DNA of 10,811 bases from Deltaproteobacteria bacterium (GTDB lineage: Bacteria; Desulfobacterota_B; Binatia; UBA9968): positions 1-10,811 of the forward strand of contig JACPSF010000153.1 in assembly GCA_016193385.1 (NCBI GenBank), read 5' to 3'. The position numbers and the translations under genes were made by a program. This document shows, piece after piece, positions 1 to 6,850 of the stretch. Each line of letters begins with the position of its first letter. Positions within the stretch are counted from its first letter, which is position 1. Below the pieces are notes generated by a model that was not told the origin of the DNA, ran no database searches, and was given only the letters and a program-made list of their open reading frames with translations.

Positions 1-98
1 AGCACCTTGTGTCCTTCTCTTTCCAGGAAATTCCGGAGCAGGGCTCGCATTCCCTCCTCATCGTCAATAACCAATATTAGGGCCATTTTCTTATCCAT
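1..98 (-). CDS. Response regulator receiver domain protein (N-terminal fragment, runs off the left edge)
   Basis: The minus strand from position 98 reads MDKKMALILVIDDEEGMRAL and continues into a leucine-rich helix ending EGHKVL at the window edge. This is the first beta strand, acidic pocket (Asp-Asp in IDDEE) and first helix of a CheY-like receiver domain, which takes a phosphoryl group from a histidine kinase. Only about 32 codons are present, so the output domain and the phospho-acceptor Asp are outside the window. A purine-rich stretch (GGAAGGGG) abuts the ATG at 98. The second ATG at 86 (giving MALILVIDDEE) sits 12 bases past that stretch and may be the true start. The gene is divergent from the TPP enzyme at 320 and has its own promoter-like sequence. 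The output type (DNA-binding, NtrC-like or other) cannot be told. Confidence 0.85.
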   Translation of the reverse strand, partial: MDKKMALILVIDDEEGMRALLRNFLEREGHKV

Positions 99-146
99 CC
101 CCTTCCCGGGAATTACTCTTGAGGCCTTAGAAGGTTAGCTCCATCC

Positions 147-175
147 AGCATAGATCATCAGTGATGCGTTGGCAA
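147..175 (-). promoter_or_regulatory. Putative sigma-70 promoter of the response regulator gene
   Basis: Read on the minus strand, TTGCCA (175-170) and TATGCT (152-147) are separated by exactly 17 bases. This is a good vegetative promoter match about 50 bases before the response regulator start. It is predicted by eye from sequence only. Confidence 0.45.
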
Positions 176-264
176 ATATGAATTTTTACGGACCTATGCG
201 GTCGCCGTATGGGAGAAGTAGATCTCGGGCCGATTTAAGCCGCCGGATTCAAGGGGCTCTTGAC

Positions 265-296
265 TTGACCTCTACCTTGGGGTAACAGGTTTTAAA
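265..296 (+). promoter_or_regulatory. Putative long-spacer promoter with MerR-like dyad ahead of the TPP enzyme gene
   Basis: TTGACC (265-270) is followed, after 19-20 bases, by TTTTAA/TTTAAA (290-296). The over-long spacer contains ACCT (268-271) and AGGT (287-290) as outer arms and TACC (273-276) and GGTA (281-284) as inner arms around TTGG. A 19-20 bp spacer carrying a dyad is the arrangement recognised by MerR-family activators, which twist the DNA to realign the two promoter elements. The dyad is imperfect (inner and outer arms are offset by half a base). A second TTGACT overlaps at 260-265. No MerR-family gene lies in the window, so the regulator is unknown. Confidence 0.35.
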
Positions 297-319
297 CCAA
301 TCGGGAAAAGGAAGCACAT

Positions 320-1984
320 ATGAGAGGATCTGATCTGTTAGTTCAGTCATTGGTCGATGCCGGGGTCAAGTATGTTTTCGGGATGTCGGGCCATGCTACG
401 CTGCCGGTTTTGGACTCTATATGCGGCGAGACAGGCATCAGGTTCATCCTTGCAAAACACGAGCAGACGCTCGCGTCCATGGCTGACGGGTACGCGCGGG
501 TCACACGAGAGCCGGGGGTGTGCGTGACTCACTCGGGGCCTAGCTCAGCCAACCTTCTTGTCGCCATGGGGAGCGCCTTCAGGGATTCTTCTCCTGTAAT
601 CGCGATCACCTGCAACGAAGAACAGTCTCGCTTGGACAGAGACGTTATGAACGGTTGGGATCAGCTCACGCCTTTCCGGTCCGTGACGAAGTGGAGCGTG
701 CAGGTCAGGTCGGCTAGAGACATTCCGCGGATCATGCGGAGTGCTTTCACCCGAGCCCGCCTCGGCAGGCCCGGCCCTGTCCAGGTGGATATGCCGCTGG
801 ATGTTTCTGCCGAAGAAATTACCCAGCCACCGGTTATGAAGAGACCCGCCTACGGCTCTTACTCGAGCCGGGTTAGACCCGATCCTGATCTCACAAGCAA
901 GATAGTGAGTCAGCTCGTGAAATCCAGCCGGCCCCTCATCGTCGCCGGCGGCGGCGTCAACTGGTCTGACGCTACTCGGGAGCTTGTCGAGTTTGCGGAG
1001 TTAACCGGACTTCCCGTGGCGGTTACCACCGGAGGCAGAGGCGCCTTTCCGGAAACTCACCCGCTCTTCGTCGGCGTGCCGGGGCGTTGGGGAAACCGCA
1101 CGGCTTCTGAGGCCCTGAAAGAGTCGGACTTTATTTTGGGAGTGGGCTGTAGGTTCTCCGACGTCACGACGGAGAACTGGCGTCTGATCGATCCGTCGGC
1201 GACGATCGTTCAAGTCGATATAGATGAGAGTGAAATAGCTCGACAGTATCCAGTAGATATAGGTTTGATCGCCGATTGCAAAATGTTCCTCATCGACGCC
1301 ATTCAGATCGCCAAGCAATCGCTTGGAAAGGCTGGCCTCTCCCAAGTAAGTCCGCGGGCAAAAACCCTGAGTGAAAAACTATTGGCGGAAAGAAAGGGTT
1401 TGCTCGACGTGGACTTGAACGCTGTCCCGATCAGCACCCGTAGGTTGCTGAAGGATATAGACGAGACGATTCCTCGCGATGCCATCATATCCGTCGGGGG
1501 AGGACGTCACTCCCACTTCGTGGGCCAGCAAACGCTGGTCCACACGCCGAGAAGCTCGCTGAGATCGGTCGGTTTTGGAGCCATCGGCTTCGCGTTTCCC
1601 GCTGCGTTGGGAGCGAAGCTGGCCTTTCCGAACCGCCAGGTCCTCTGCCTCGTCGGGGATGGTGACTTCTCCATGGTGATGCAGGACATCGAGACGGCGG
1701 TGAGAGAAAAAATCAATGTGATCACCGTCGTCTTCAATGATTTCTCGTACAGCTCCGTCAAGATCCTGCAGCACCACCATTATGGGCGGTATATCGGCGT
1801 GGACTACACGAATCCGGATTTCGCGAAGTTTGCCGAAATCTCCGGAGCGAGAGGCTTCAGAGTGGAGCGTCCGAGCGAAATCAAGCCCGCGCTGGAGGCG
1901 TCCCTCAAAGAGAACCGGCCGTGCCTGCTCGACGTGATTATTGATCCAGTTGAGAAAACAGGCTACGGGGTGTTCAGCACATAA
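320..1984 (+). CDS. Thiamine-diphosphate-dependent enzyme, acetolactate synthase superfamily
   Basis: This 554-residue protein has the usual length and three-domain order of acetolactate synthase-like TPP enzymes. The N-terminal PYR domain (about 1-165) has the catalytic Glu48 in AKHEQTLASMADGYAR, which activates the cofactor, and the following HSGPSSANLL loop. A central domain (about 185-325) includes the RPLIVAGGGV segment and is FAD- or nucleotide-binding in some relatives. The C-terminal PP domain carries the metal/TPP motif GDG (446-448), 24 residues, then Asn473-Asp474. An AAAAGGAAG ribosome-binding site lies 5 bases before the ATG. The family includes acetolactate synthase, oxalyl-CoA and sulfopyruvate-type decarboxylases and benzaldehyde lyases, so the reaction is not fixed by the motifs. 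No small IlvH-type regulatory subunit gene is adjacent, which argues against a dedicated branched-chain biosynthetic enzyme. It converges on the Bug genes with a 31-base gap. Confidence 0.9.
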   Translation: MRGSDLLVQSLVDAGVKYVFGMSGHATLPVLDSICGETGIRFILAKHEQTLASMADGYARVTREPGVCVTHSGPSSANLLVAMGSAFRDSSPVIAITCNEEQSRLDRDVMNGWDQLTPFRSVTKWSVQVRSARDIPRIMRSAFTRARLGRPGPVQVDMPLDVSAEEITQPPVMKRPAYGSYSSRVRPDPDLTSKIVSQLVKSSRPLIVAGGGVNWSDATRELVEFAELTGLPVAVTTGGRGAFPETHPLFVGVPGRWGNRTASEALKESDFILGVGCRFSDVTTENWRLIDPSATIVQVDIDESEIARQYPVDIGLIADCKMFLIDAIQIAKQSLGKAGLSQVSPRAKTLSEKLLAERKGLLDVDLNAVPISTRRLLKDIDETIPRDAIISVGGGRHSHFVGQQTLVHTPRSSLRSVGFGAIGFAFPAALGAKLAFPNRQVLCLVGDGDFSMVMQDIETAVREKINVITVVFNDFSYSSVKILQHHHYGRYIGVDYTNPDFAKFAEISGARGFRVERPSEIKPALEASLKENRPCLLDVIIDPVEKTGYGVFST

Positions 1985-2015
1985 CGCACGGCGCACGTCG
2001 AATTAATCGTCAGCG

Positions 2016-3041
2016 CTACTTGAGGATCTCCTTCAATTTAGCCACCAACGAGGGGTCCACCTTAAACAGATTTACAACGGTTTTTTCCACCTCTTCTCCA
2101 CTGCCCGGATCAACATCCAATTTAGATTTCTTGGCGTCCGCCAAAAACTCTGGATCCTTCATGGTTTGCGCGAACGCCCGGCGGATAATTTGCACGCGAT
2201 CTTTTGGTGTTCCCGGCGGCAAGGCAAACGTGCGCAGGAGTAGATTCATGTCGTGGATACCGACTTGGATCAGATGGCGCGCCTCTTCGGTTTTTGCGAA
2301 GTTAATGGCTAAGGGAACGTTAGGTAGATCCGGATTCGCCTTTGGGACCATCTGCACGACAACCACCACGTCACCGGATTGTAACGCCCTGCTCCAGGTG
2401 GATTTCATGGATTCCCACCCCCAGCAACCTCCAGCAACCTCTCCTCCCTCGGCGGCGAGTCGAATGTCTGGTGTCCCTTTGTAGCCTGAAACAATATGAA
2501 CCGGGAGACCGAGCGCGACGGCTAGAATTTTCGGGTGGTCGTCGGTCGTGGAGCCAGGGATTGTCCCCCCCAGCTTGACCGGGGTCTTCGAGCCCAGCCA
2601 TTTTTCCATGCTCGCGATGCCGCTGGCCTTGGTCAAGGCACAGGCAGATGTGTCCTTGGTCGGCACGCCGACGTACTCAAACTTAGGGGCGTCAAACTCA
2701 ATGCCGGGTCCCCCCAGTACCTGGCCCATAACCAAGCCGCCGATAAAGTGGCCCATCGTCAAACCATCGGGTTGGGCTCTCCTGTACAAGTGGTTCGCGG
2801 CGATAAGGCTCCCGGCTCCCGGCATATTCTCCACGAATACTTTAGGGTTGCCGCGAATTTGCTTGCCCATGTGACGGGCGATGGTCCGGGCATAGGTATC
2901 GAACCCGCCTCCCGGGGGGAAACCGACGAGAATTCGGAGCGTCTTCCCGCTGAAAAAATCGTCTGAAGCGGCGTTCGCGGGCTCATGAAGAGCCATGGTG
3001 GTCGTCAGTGTAACGGTTAGACAAAAGATGAATCTTAGCAT
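2016..3041 (-). CDS. Tripartite tricarboxylate transporter substrate-binding protein (Bug/TctC family), copy 1
   Basis: Periplasmic solute-binding protein of the TctC/Bug family, which captures organic acids or related small carboxylates for TctA/TctB membrane transporters or signals their presence. I chose the ATG at 3041 because AAGGAGGAG lies 6 bases upstream; a GTG at 3065 lies beyond that site and would add eight poor residues. The 341-residue product starts with a signal peptide (MLRFIFCLTVTLTTTMALHE, cleavage near PANA-A). Family landmarks follow: GKTLRILVGFPPGGGFDTYAR (about 32-52, phosphate/carboxylate-gripping loop), VENMPGAGS (70-78) and PDGLTMG (91-97). It is a clear paralog of the gene at 3159-4178, with co-conserved Cys134 and Cys206. 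No tctA or tctB is adjacent, which is common for this greatly expanded family. The ligand is unknown. Confidence 0.92.
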   Translation of the reverse strand: MLRFIFCLTVTLTTTMALHEPANAASDDFFSGKTLRILVGFPPGGGFDTYARTIARHMGKQIRGNPKVFVENMPGAGSLIAANHLYRRAQPDGLTMGHFIGGLVMGQVLGGPGIEFDAPKFEYVGVPTKDTSACALTKASGIASMEKWLGSKTPVKLGGTIPGSTTDDHPKILAVALGLPVHIVSGYKGTPDIRLAAEGGEVAGGCWGWESMKSTWSRALQSGDVVVVVQMVPKANPDLPNVPLAINFAKTEEARHLIQVGIHDMNLLLRTFALPPGTPKDRVQIIRRAFAQTMKDPEFLADAKKSKLDVDPGSGEEVEKTVVNLFKVDPSLVAKLKEILK

Positions 3042-3158
3042 CGGTGTCTCCTCCTTCGTGAGCACGGTTTATCCCCGGTGGCTCTTGGAGGGCGCGCTTT
3101 AATCCGGTGCGCCGCTTCGGGCTTCGGGGATAAAACGCTATACGTTGCCGCACGGCAA

Positions 3159-4178
3159 TTACTTTACTGAAAGGACCGATGCCAGTTTAGACACAACGGC
3201 CGGCTTCAGACTGAATAATTCAGCGACTACTTTCCCCACCTCTTCCCCGGTCAACGGGTCAATTTCAAGCTTCGACTTTTTGGTCTCTGCGACAAATTCC
3301 GGGTCTCTGAGTGTATCCTGGAACGCCTTGCGCAGGATCTGCACTCTCTCTTTAGGAGTGCCGGGCGTCGTGACGTAAACCCGAGTGATGCTGGAAGGGG
3401 CGATCACGCCGGCTCTAATTAATAGTCGCGCCTCCTCGGTCTTGGCCAGATCGAAAGCGAGCGGGACGCTGGGGAGGTCTAGCTGCGCTTTAGCGCCCGC
3501 CTGGATGATGACCTTGACATTTCCCGACTGCAATCCGCTGGCCCAGGTCACCCTGACTGATTCCCAAGCCCAGCAACCGCCATCCACCTCTCCCGCGTCT
3601 GCGGCCAGCCGTACGTCAGCCGAGCCTTTGTAGCCCTCCACCATCTGGATTGGGAGACCGAGGGCTGCGTGAAGAACTCGTGGGACATCGCTCAGGCTGT
3701 TGCCTGGACCGAGCCCGCCGATCTTGACCGGCGTCTTCGCTGCGAGCCATTGCTCCACGCTCGTGATGCCGCTCGCCTTAGTGAGAGCGCACGCGACGTT
3801 GTCCTGGACCGGAACGCCGATATACTCGAAGTCTCTCACATCAAAATCGAGTCCCTTCATGCCGAGCACTCGCCCCAGGATTAAGTACCCGTTGAAAATG
3901 CCGAAGGTAAGTCCGTCCGGCTTGGCGGCGCTGTGCATATACTTAGCGGCAATCCGGGTTGCCGCGCCGGTCATGTTCTCCACGTAAAGGGTTGGATTGC
4001 CGGGGATATGTTTGCCCATATGCCTGGCGATGGCCCGGGTATAAACATCGAAGCCACCTCCGGCCGTTCCGCCCACGATGGCCCGGATGGTCTTGCCCCT
4101 GTAGAATTCCTGCGCGGAAGCGGTCGCGTGAACGGAAAGCCAGAAGCAAAGCGATAACAACAGATACCCAACTTTCAT
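3159..4178 (-). CDS. Tripartite tricarboxylate transporter substrate-binding protein (Bug/TctC family), copy 2
   Basis: This second, paralogous periplasmic binding protein has 339 residues, normal for the family. The ATG at 4178 has an AGGAGG site (4192-4187) with an 8-base spacer. The signal peptide is MKVGYLLLSLCFWLSVHATA with likely cleavage after ASA, before QEFYRGKT. It shows the family blocks AGGGFDVYTRAIARHMGK (39-56), VENMTGAATRIAAK (67-79) and PDGLTFG (88-94). It shares with copy 1 the ACALTKASGI segment, the GGCWxWES segment and a C-terminal DPLTGEEVGK-like end, pointing to local tandem duplication. Cys130 and Cys202 match Cys134 and Cys206 of copy 1. It is first in a likely two-gene operon (117-base gap to copy 1) behind a sigma-70-like promoter. 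The substrate cannot be read from the sequence. Confidence 0.92.
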   Translation of the reverse strand: MKVGYLLLSLCFWLSVHATASAQEFYRGKTIRAIVGGTAGGGFDVYTRAIARHMGKHIPGNPTLYVENMTGAATRIAAKYMHSAAKPDGLTFGIFNGYLILGRVLGMKGLDFDVRDFEYIGVPVQDNVACALTKASGITSVEQWLAAKTPVKIGGLGPGNSLSDVPRVLHAALGLPIQMVEGYKGSADVRLAADAGEVDGGCWAWESVRVTWASGLQSGNVKVIIQAGAKAQLDLPSVPLAFDLAKTEEARLLIRAGVIAPSSITRVYVTTPGTPKERVQILRKAFQDTLRDPEFVAETKKSKLEIDPLTGEEVGKVVAELFSLKPAVVSKLASVLSVK

Positions 4179-4202
4179 AACTCTATCCTCCTGAAACGGA
4201 TC

Positions 4203-4230
4203 AATATAGGGAGAAGCACGATCCTGTCAA
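4203..4230 (-). promoter_or_regulatory. Putative sigma-70 promoter of the Bug gene pair
   Basis: On the minus strand, a perfect TTGACA (4230-4225) and TATATT (4208-4203) are separated by 16 bases. They lie about 25 bases before the Bug copy 2 start codon and just upstream of its AGGAGG ribosome-binding site. The implied leader is very short, leaving little room for RNA-based control. Confidence 0.6.
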
Positions 4231-4338
4231 TAGACGCGATCGCGTCCCGCCTTTTCTTGAGGTAGAAGGCGTGATAATTAAGCTTGGGGCGGGGGTGCCA
4301 TTAAGTTATCGTCGGTGAGGATGGGAGAAGATTTGAGT

Positions 4339-5469
4339 ATGATCCGGAGCGATGTCGTGGGCAGCCTTTTGCGGCCTGCTCGACTGAAAGAGGCGCGTCT
4401 CGGCTTCGACCAAGGGAAGATCGGCGCCGATGAGCTTCGCGTCGCGGAGGATCGGGCGATCCGCGAGGCGGTCTCTCTGCAGGAGGCGGTTGGATTGGAG
4501 GTGGTCACCGACGGCGAGTACCGGCGTCTGAATTTTCAGGACAGCTTTGCGGCGTCGGTCTCCGGGTTTGACGCGCGCCGGTCAGACCTTCGGTTGATTG
4601 AGACTCTGTCGGAGAAAGGAAAGCCTCTTCAGAGGTGGGAGGCCGCCTATCAGGTGGCCGAGGGAACCGCCATTTTACAACGCCGGCCGGTAAAAGAGCG
4701 GCTGCGTCTCGTGCGCAACCTGCCGTTGGAGGAGTATCTTTTCGCTAGCCGCGTGGCCAAAATGCCGGTCAAGGTTACGCTCATCGGCCCGGATCGGGTC
4801 TCGCAGCGGTTTGACCACCAGAGTTCCACCACGGTCTACCCGAGCGTCGATGAGTTCATGGCCGGCGTCGTGAAGATCGAGCGGGAGATCGTCCAGAGTC
4901 TAGTTGAAGCGGGCTGCCGCTACGTCCAGATCGATGCGCCGGGATATACCGCGTATGTCGACCCGCCGTCTCTGGAGGCGATGCGCCGCCGGGGCGAGAA
5001 TCCGGAGGAGAACTTCAGCCGCTCGCTCAGGGCCGACAACGAGGTGCTTCGGGGGTTTGACGGCGTGACCTTTGGGATCCATCTCTGCCGCGGAAACCAG
5101 CGCAGCATGTGGCATCGCGAGGGGAGCTACGACGCCATCGCGGAGAGGCTCTTTAGCGAGCTGAACCACGATCGCTTCCTCCTGGAGTACGACAGCCCGC
5201 GGGCGGGGACATTCGCGCCGCTCAGGTTTGTGCCCCAAGGGAAGGCGGTTGTTTTGGGACTCGTCAGCACCAAGGTGCCGGAATTGGAGCGCGTCGACGA
5301 TCTCAAGCGCCGCATCGAGGAGGCAAGCCGCTGCCTGCCTCTGGAGCAGCTCGCCGTGAGTCCGCAGTGCGGTTTTGCCTCGGATGTGGTCGGAAACCTT
5401 TTAAGCGAGGACGACCAGAAGCGAAAGCTCGAGCTTGTGGTGGAGACGGCGCGACAGGTATGGGGTTAG
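4339..5469 (+). CDS. Single-domain MetE/YxjG-like zinc methyltransferase (cobalamin-independent methionine synthase family)
   Basis: The protein resembles the catalytic C-terminal half of MetE and the Bacillus YxjG/YxjH type, which move a methyl group to a zinc-bound thiol such as homocysteine. Numbered from the ATG at 4339 (376 residues), the zinc ligands appear as His248 and Cys250 (GIHLCRGN), Glu283 (LLEYDSPRAG) and Cys344 (SPQCGF). The Glu-to-Cys distance of 61 equals that in E. coli MetE (Glu665-Cys726). The N-terminal RSDVVGSLLRP and VVTDGEYRR segments are typical of the YxjG group. GGGAGAAG at 4323-4330 favours the ATG at 4339; GTG 4315, ATG 4321 and TTG 4333 are in-frame alternatives. 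The MetE N-terminal half is absent, as is normal for this group. The real acceptor may be homocysteine, coenzyme-M-like thiols or another thiol. It diverges from the Bug pair and converges on the DUF123 gene. Confidence 0.88.
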   Translation: MIRSDVVGSLLRPARLKEARLGFDQGKIGADELRVAEDRAIREAVSLQEAVGLEVVTDGEYRRLNFQDSFAASVSGFDARRSDLRLIETLSEKGKPLQRWEAAYQVAEGTAILQRRPVKERLRLVRNLPLEEYLFASRVAKMPVKVTLIGPDRVSQRFDHQSSTTVYPSVDEFMAGVVKIEREIVQSLVEAGCRYVQIDAPGYTAYVDPPSLEAMRRRGENPEENFSRSLRADNEVLRGFDGVTFGIHLCRGNQRSMWHREGSYDAIAERLFSELNHDRFLLEYDSPRAGTFAPLRFVPQGKAVVLGLVSTKVPELERVDDLKRRIEEASRCLPLEQLAVSPQCGFASDVVGNLLSEDDQKRKLELVVETARQVWG

Positions 5470-5501
5470 GATTTGAGGCGAGCGGAGCAATTAGTGTTGT
5501 G

Positions 5502-5912
5502 TCACCGGAATCCGCACTGGCCGACTAGCCGGGCTCGCAGCGGGCGGGCGAACTCACCGGGAGCGGGTCGAGTTCGGAAGGAAAGCAGATGGCCAGGACA
5601 ACTGCAATCGGAGGAGCCGAAGCGAGGGATAGCAATCGAGGCGCCGGGCATGCGTCCCAGAATTGCGGCCCAACGGTGCTCGTGCTTTCGTTCATGAACT
5701 GCATACCATGCTTCCTCGACCAGAGCCACCTTACGCAAGTGGTCAACGTGCCAGTGTGGATGTTCCACCGGTCGAAAGTGGTGGGCGAGTCTCGACAACA
5801 CGCCCCCTGGGCCAAAACCGCTGCCTACGTAGCAATAGTAGCCCGGCCTAAGCTCAAACCTGCCAAGCTTGCCGATAGCAATGCGGGTACGGTTCGGCAG
5901 GCGAAGAACCAA
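5502..5912 (-). CDS. GIY-YIG-like protein of the DUF123 family
   Basis: The translated frame matches the DUF123 branch of the GIY-YIG nuclease fold. The GIY element appears as GTY just upstream of the listed start (5924-5916), and the YIG element is YVG at residues 28-30 (GYYCYVGSGFGPGG). Arg41 follows in LSRLAHHFR, then HPHWHVDHL (51-59). The C-terminal signature FGSSDCSCPGHLLSF (98-112) has Asp102, Cys103, Cys105 and His108. The function of DUF123 is not established; a nuclease-like or nucleic-acid-binding role is inferred from the fold, and relatives are sometimes fused to endonuclease III. The start is uncertain. The only near-cognate start is TTG at 5912, which would cut off GTY, and the frame stays open without ATG, GTG or TTG back to a TAG at 6005-6003. 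The gene may use a rare start codon or have lost its 5' end. Confidence 0.75.
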   Translation of the reverse strand: MVLRLPNRTRIAIGKLGRFELRPGYYCYVGSGFGPGGVLSRLAHHFRPVEHPHWHVDHLRKVALVEEAWYAVHERKHEHRWAAILGRMPGASIAIPRFGSSDCSCPGHLLSFRTRPAPGEFARPLRARLVGQCGFR

Positions 5913-6057
5913 AAAATATGTGCCCGACCCGCGTCTCTCTCTCTTCCGTTGCGGCCTGATGGTTTCACCCGATGGCTCTTTCGCGATGATCTTGTCCGCC
6001 AGCTAAAGCTATGGCGGAGGCGCGTTGGTCATCACGTCGTCTCGACCCTCATAAGGG

Positions 6058-6810
6058 TTAGGCTCGTCGTCTTGCCCCTCGAAGTGTACCGTCGCTATAT
6101 CCCCATCCTTTGCAAGAGGGGACGTCAATGAGAATCAGCTCCGAATCTTGCCGCGCTCCAATAAACAACGGAGTATCGATATCCGCGCGTGCTTGGTCCT
6201 TCTCATCAAGAAGTCGCTCATTGACCGAAATGCAGCCACTGGTGAGATAGATGAAGACTCGACGCCCGATAGTTTTGTCGAATGTAATTTTGCATCCAGA
6301 TTCAAGATGTGCCCTGTAGATCGTTGCGTCAGTATGAAAAGTCACCGCGTCGGGAATTTGCTGGCCCGACGCCACCGGGAAGAGTCGGTTTTTCCAGCTG
6401 CCTGGGTCATATGTCTTTTGGTCATACGTCGGTTGAAGACGGGGTACATCGGGGAATATCCAGATCTGGTAGAAATGAACCGGAGTAGTGGCGAGGTTGA
6501 ATTCGGAGTGTGTCAAGCCAGTGCCCGCCGACATTCTCTGGACGTCACCAGCCTTGATAGTGGTTTTAGTGCCCGTGCTGTCTTCGTGGGTTATTTCGCC
6601 TTCCAGGACAATGGTGATGATCTCCATTTCCTCATGAGGATGCGTTGGAAAGCCTGTACCTGGCGCAACGATATCGTCATTGAACACCCGTAATGCTCCA
6701 AACTGGATGTTGTGAGGGTCGAAATAGTTTGAAAACGAAAACAACCAGAAGGTCTTAAGCCATCCGAAGTCTGAGAAGTGCCGCTGTTGAGCCGGGATGA
6801 TGTCAATCAT
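6058..6810 (-). CDS. Pirin family bicupin (YhhW-like, putative quercetin 2,3-dioxygenase)
   Basis: This 250-residue cytoplasmic protein has the two-cupin pirin architecture. The N-terminal cupin holds FPTHPHEEMEIITIVLEGEI (54-73) and AGTGLTHSE (95-103). His57, His59, His101 and Glu103 fall at the same positions as the metal ligands of E. coli YhhW, which cleaves quercetin in vitro. The physiological role of bacterial pirins is less certain; some are redox-responsive regulators. The C-terminal half (about 130-240) is the degenerate second cupin, ending in an Arg-rich tail (RGARRRA). The ATG at 6810 has only a weak GGAT-type ribosome-binding site. The start lies 20 bases from the inverted repeat of the adjoining transposase element, whose gene reads in the same direction, so expression may depend on read-through or on a promoter supplied by that element. 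Confidence 0.92.
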   Translation of the reverse strand: MIDIIPAQQRHFSDFGWLKTFWLFSFSNYFDPHNIQFGALRVFNDDIVAPGTGFPTHPHEEMEIITIVLEGEITHEDSTGTKTTIKAGDVQRMSAGTGLTHSEFNLATTPVHFYQIWIFPDVPRLQPTYDQKTYDPGSWKNRLFPVASGQQIPDAVTFHTDATIYRAHLESGCKITFDKTIGRRVFIYLTSGCISVNERLLDEKDQARADIDTPLFIGARQDSELILIDVPSCKGWGYSDGTLRGARRRA

Positions 6811-6829
6811 GGTTTCTATCCAATACCGC

Positions 6830-6849
6830 GGTCAGATCTTGTGTCTTGC
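6830..6849 (+). repeat. Left inverted repeat of the transposase unit
   Basis: The sequence ggtcagatcttgtgtcttgc pairs with the reverse complement of 7728-7747 with three mismatches (positions 6, 7 and 14). It lies between the transposase stop codon and the pirin start. Confidence 0.65.
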
Positions 6850-6850
6850 A

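Noticed and set aside
193..213. Dyad CCTATGCGG-tcg-CCGTATGGG between the divergent response regulator and TPP genes
   Set aside because: Pairs fully only as RNA with two G-U wobbles, has no T-run, and lies upstream of the putative TPP promoter; could be an operator but nothing more supports it.
1379..1996. 205-codon open frame on the minus strand inside the TPP enzyme gene
   Set aside because: Antisense to the conserved PP domain (GDG...ND); the composition is Arg/Asp/Val-rich with no recognisable domain.
2419..2442. Direct repeat of ccagcaacct inside Bug copy 1
   Set aside because: It encodes the conserved EVAGGCWGW segment; the repetition arises from Gly/Val/Ala codons in coding sequence.
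6045..6058. Short hairpin ACCCT-cata-AGGGT at the pirin 3' end, considered as a terminator
   Set aside because: The stem is only five pairs, overlaps the stop codon and is not followed by a T-run on the minus strand.
5589..6131. 180-codon open frame on the plus strand opposite the DUF123 gene
   Set aside because: The minus strand shows the YVG and DCxCPxH signatures; the plus frame runs past that gene into the pirin 3' end and looks random.
6148..6693. 181-codon open frame on the plus strand opposite pirin
   Set aside because: The pirin reading has all four metal ligands at the expected positions; this frame has no family resemblance.
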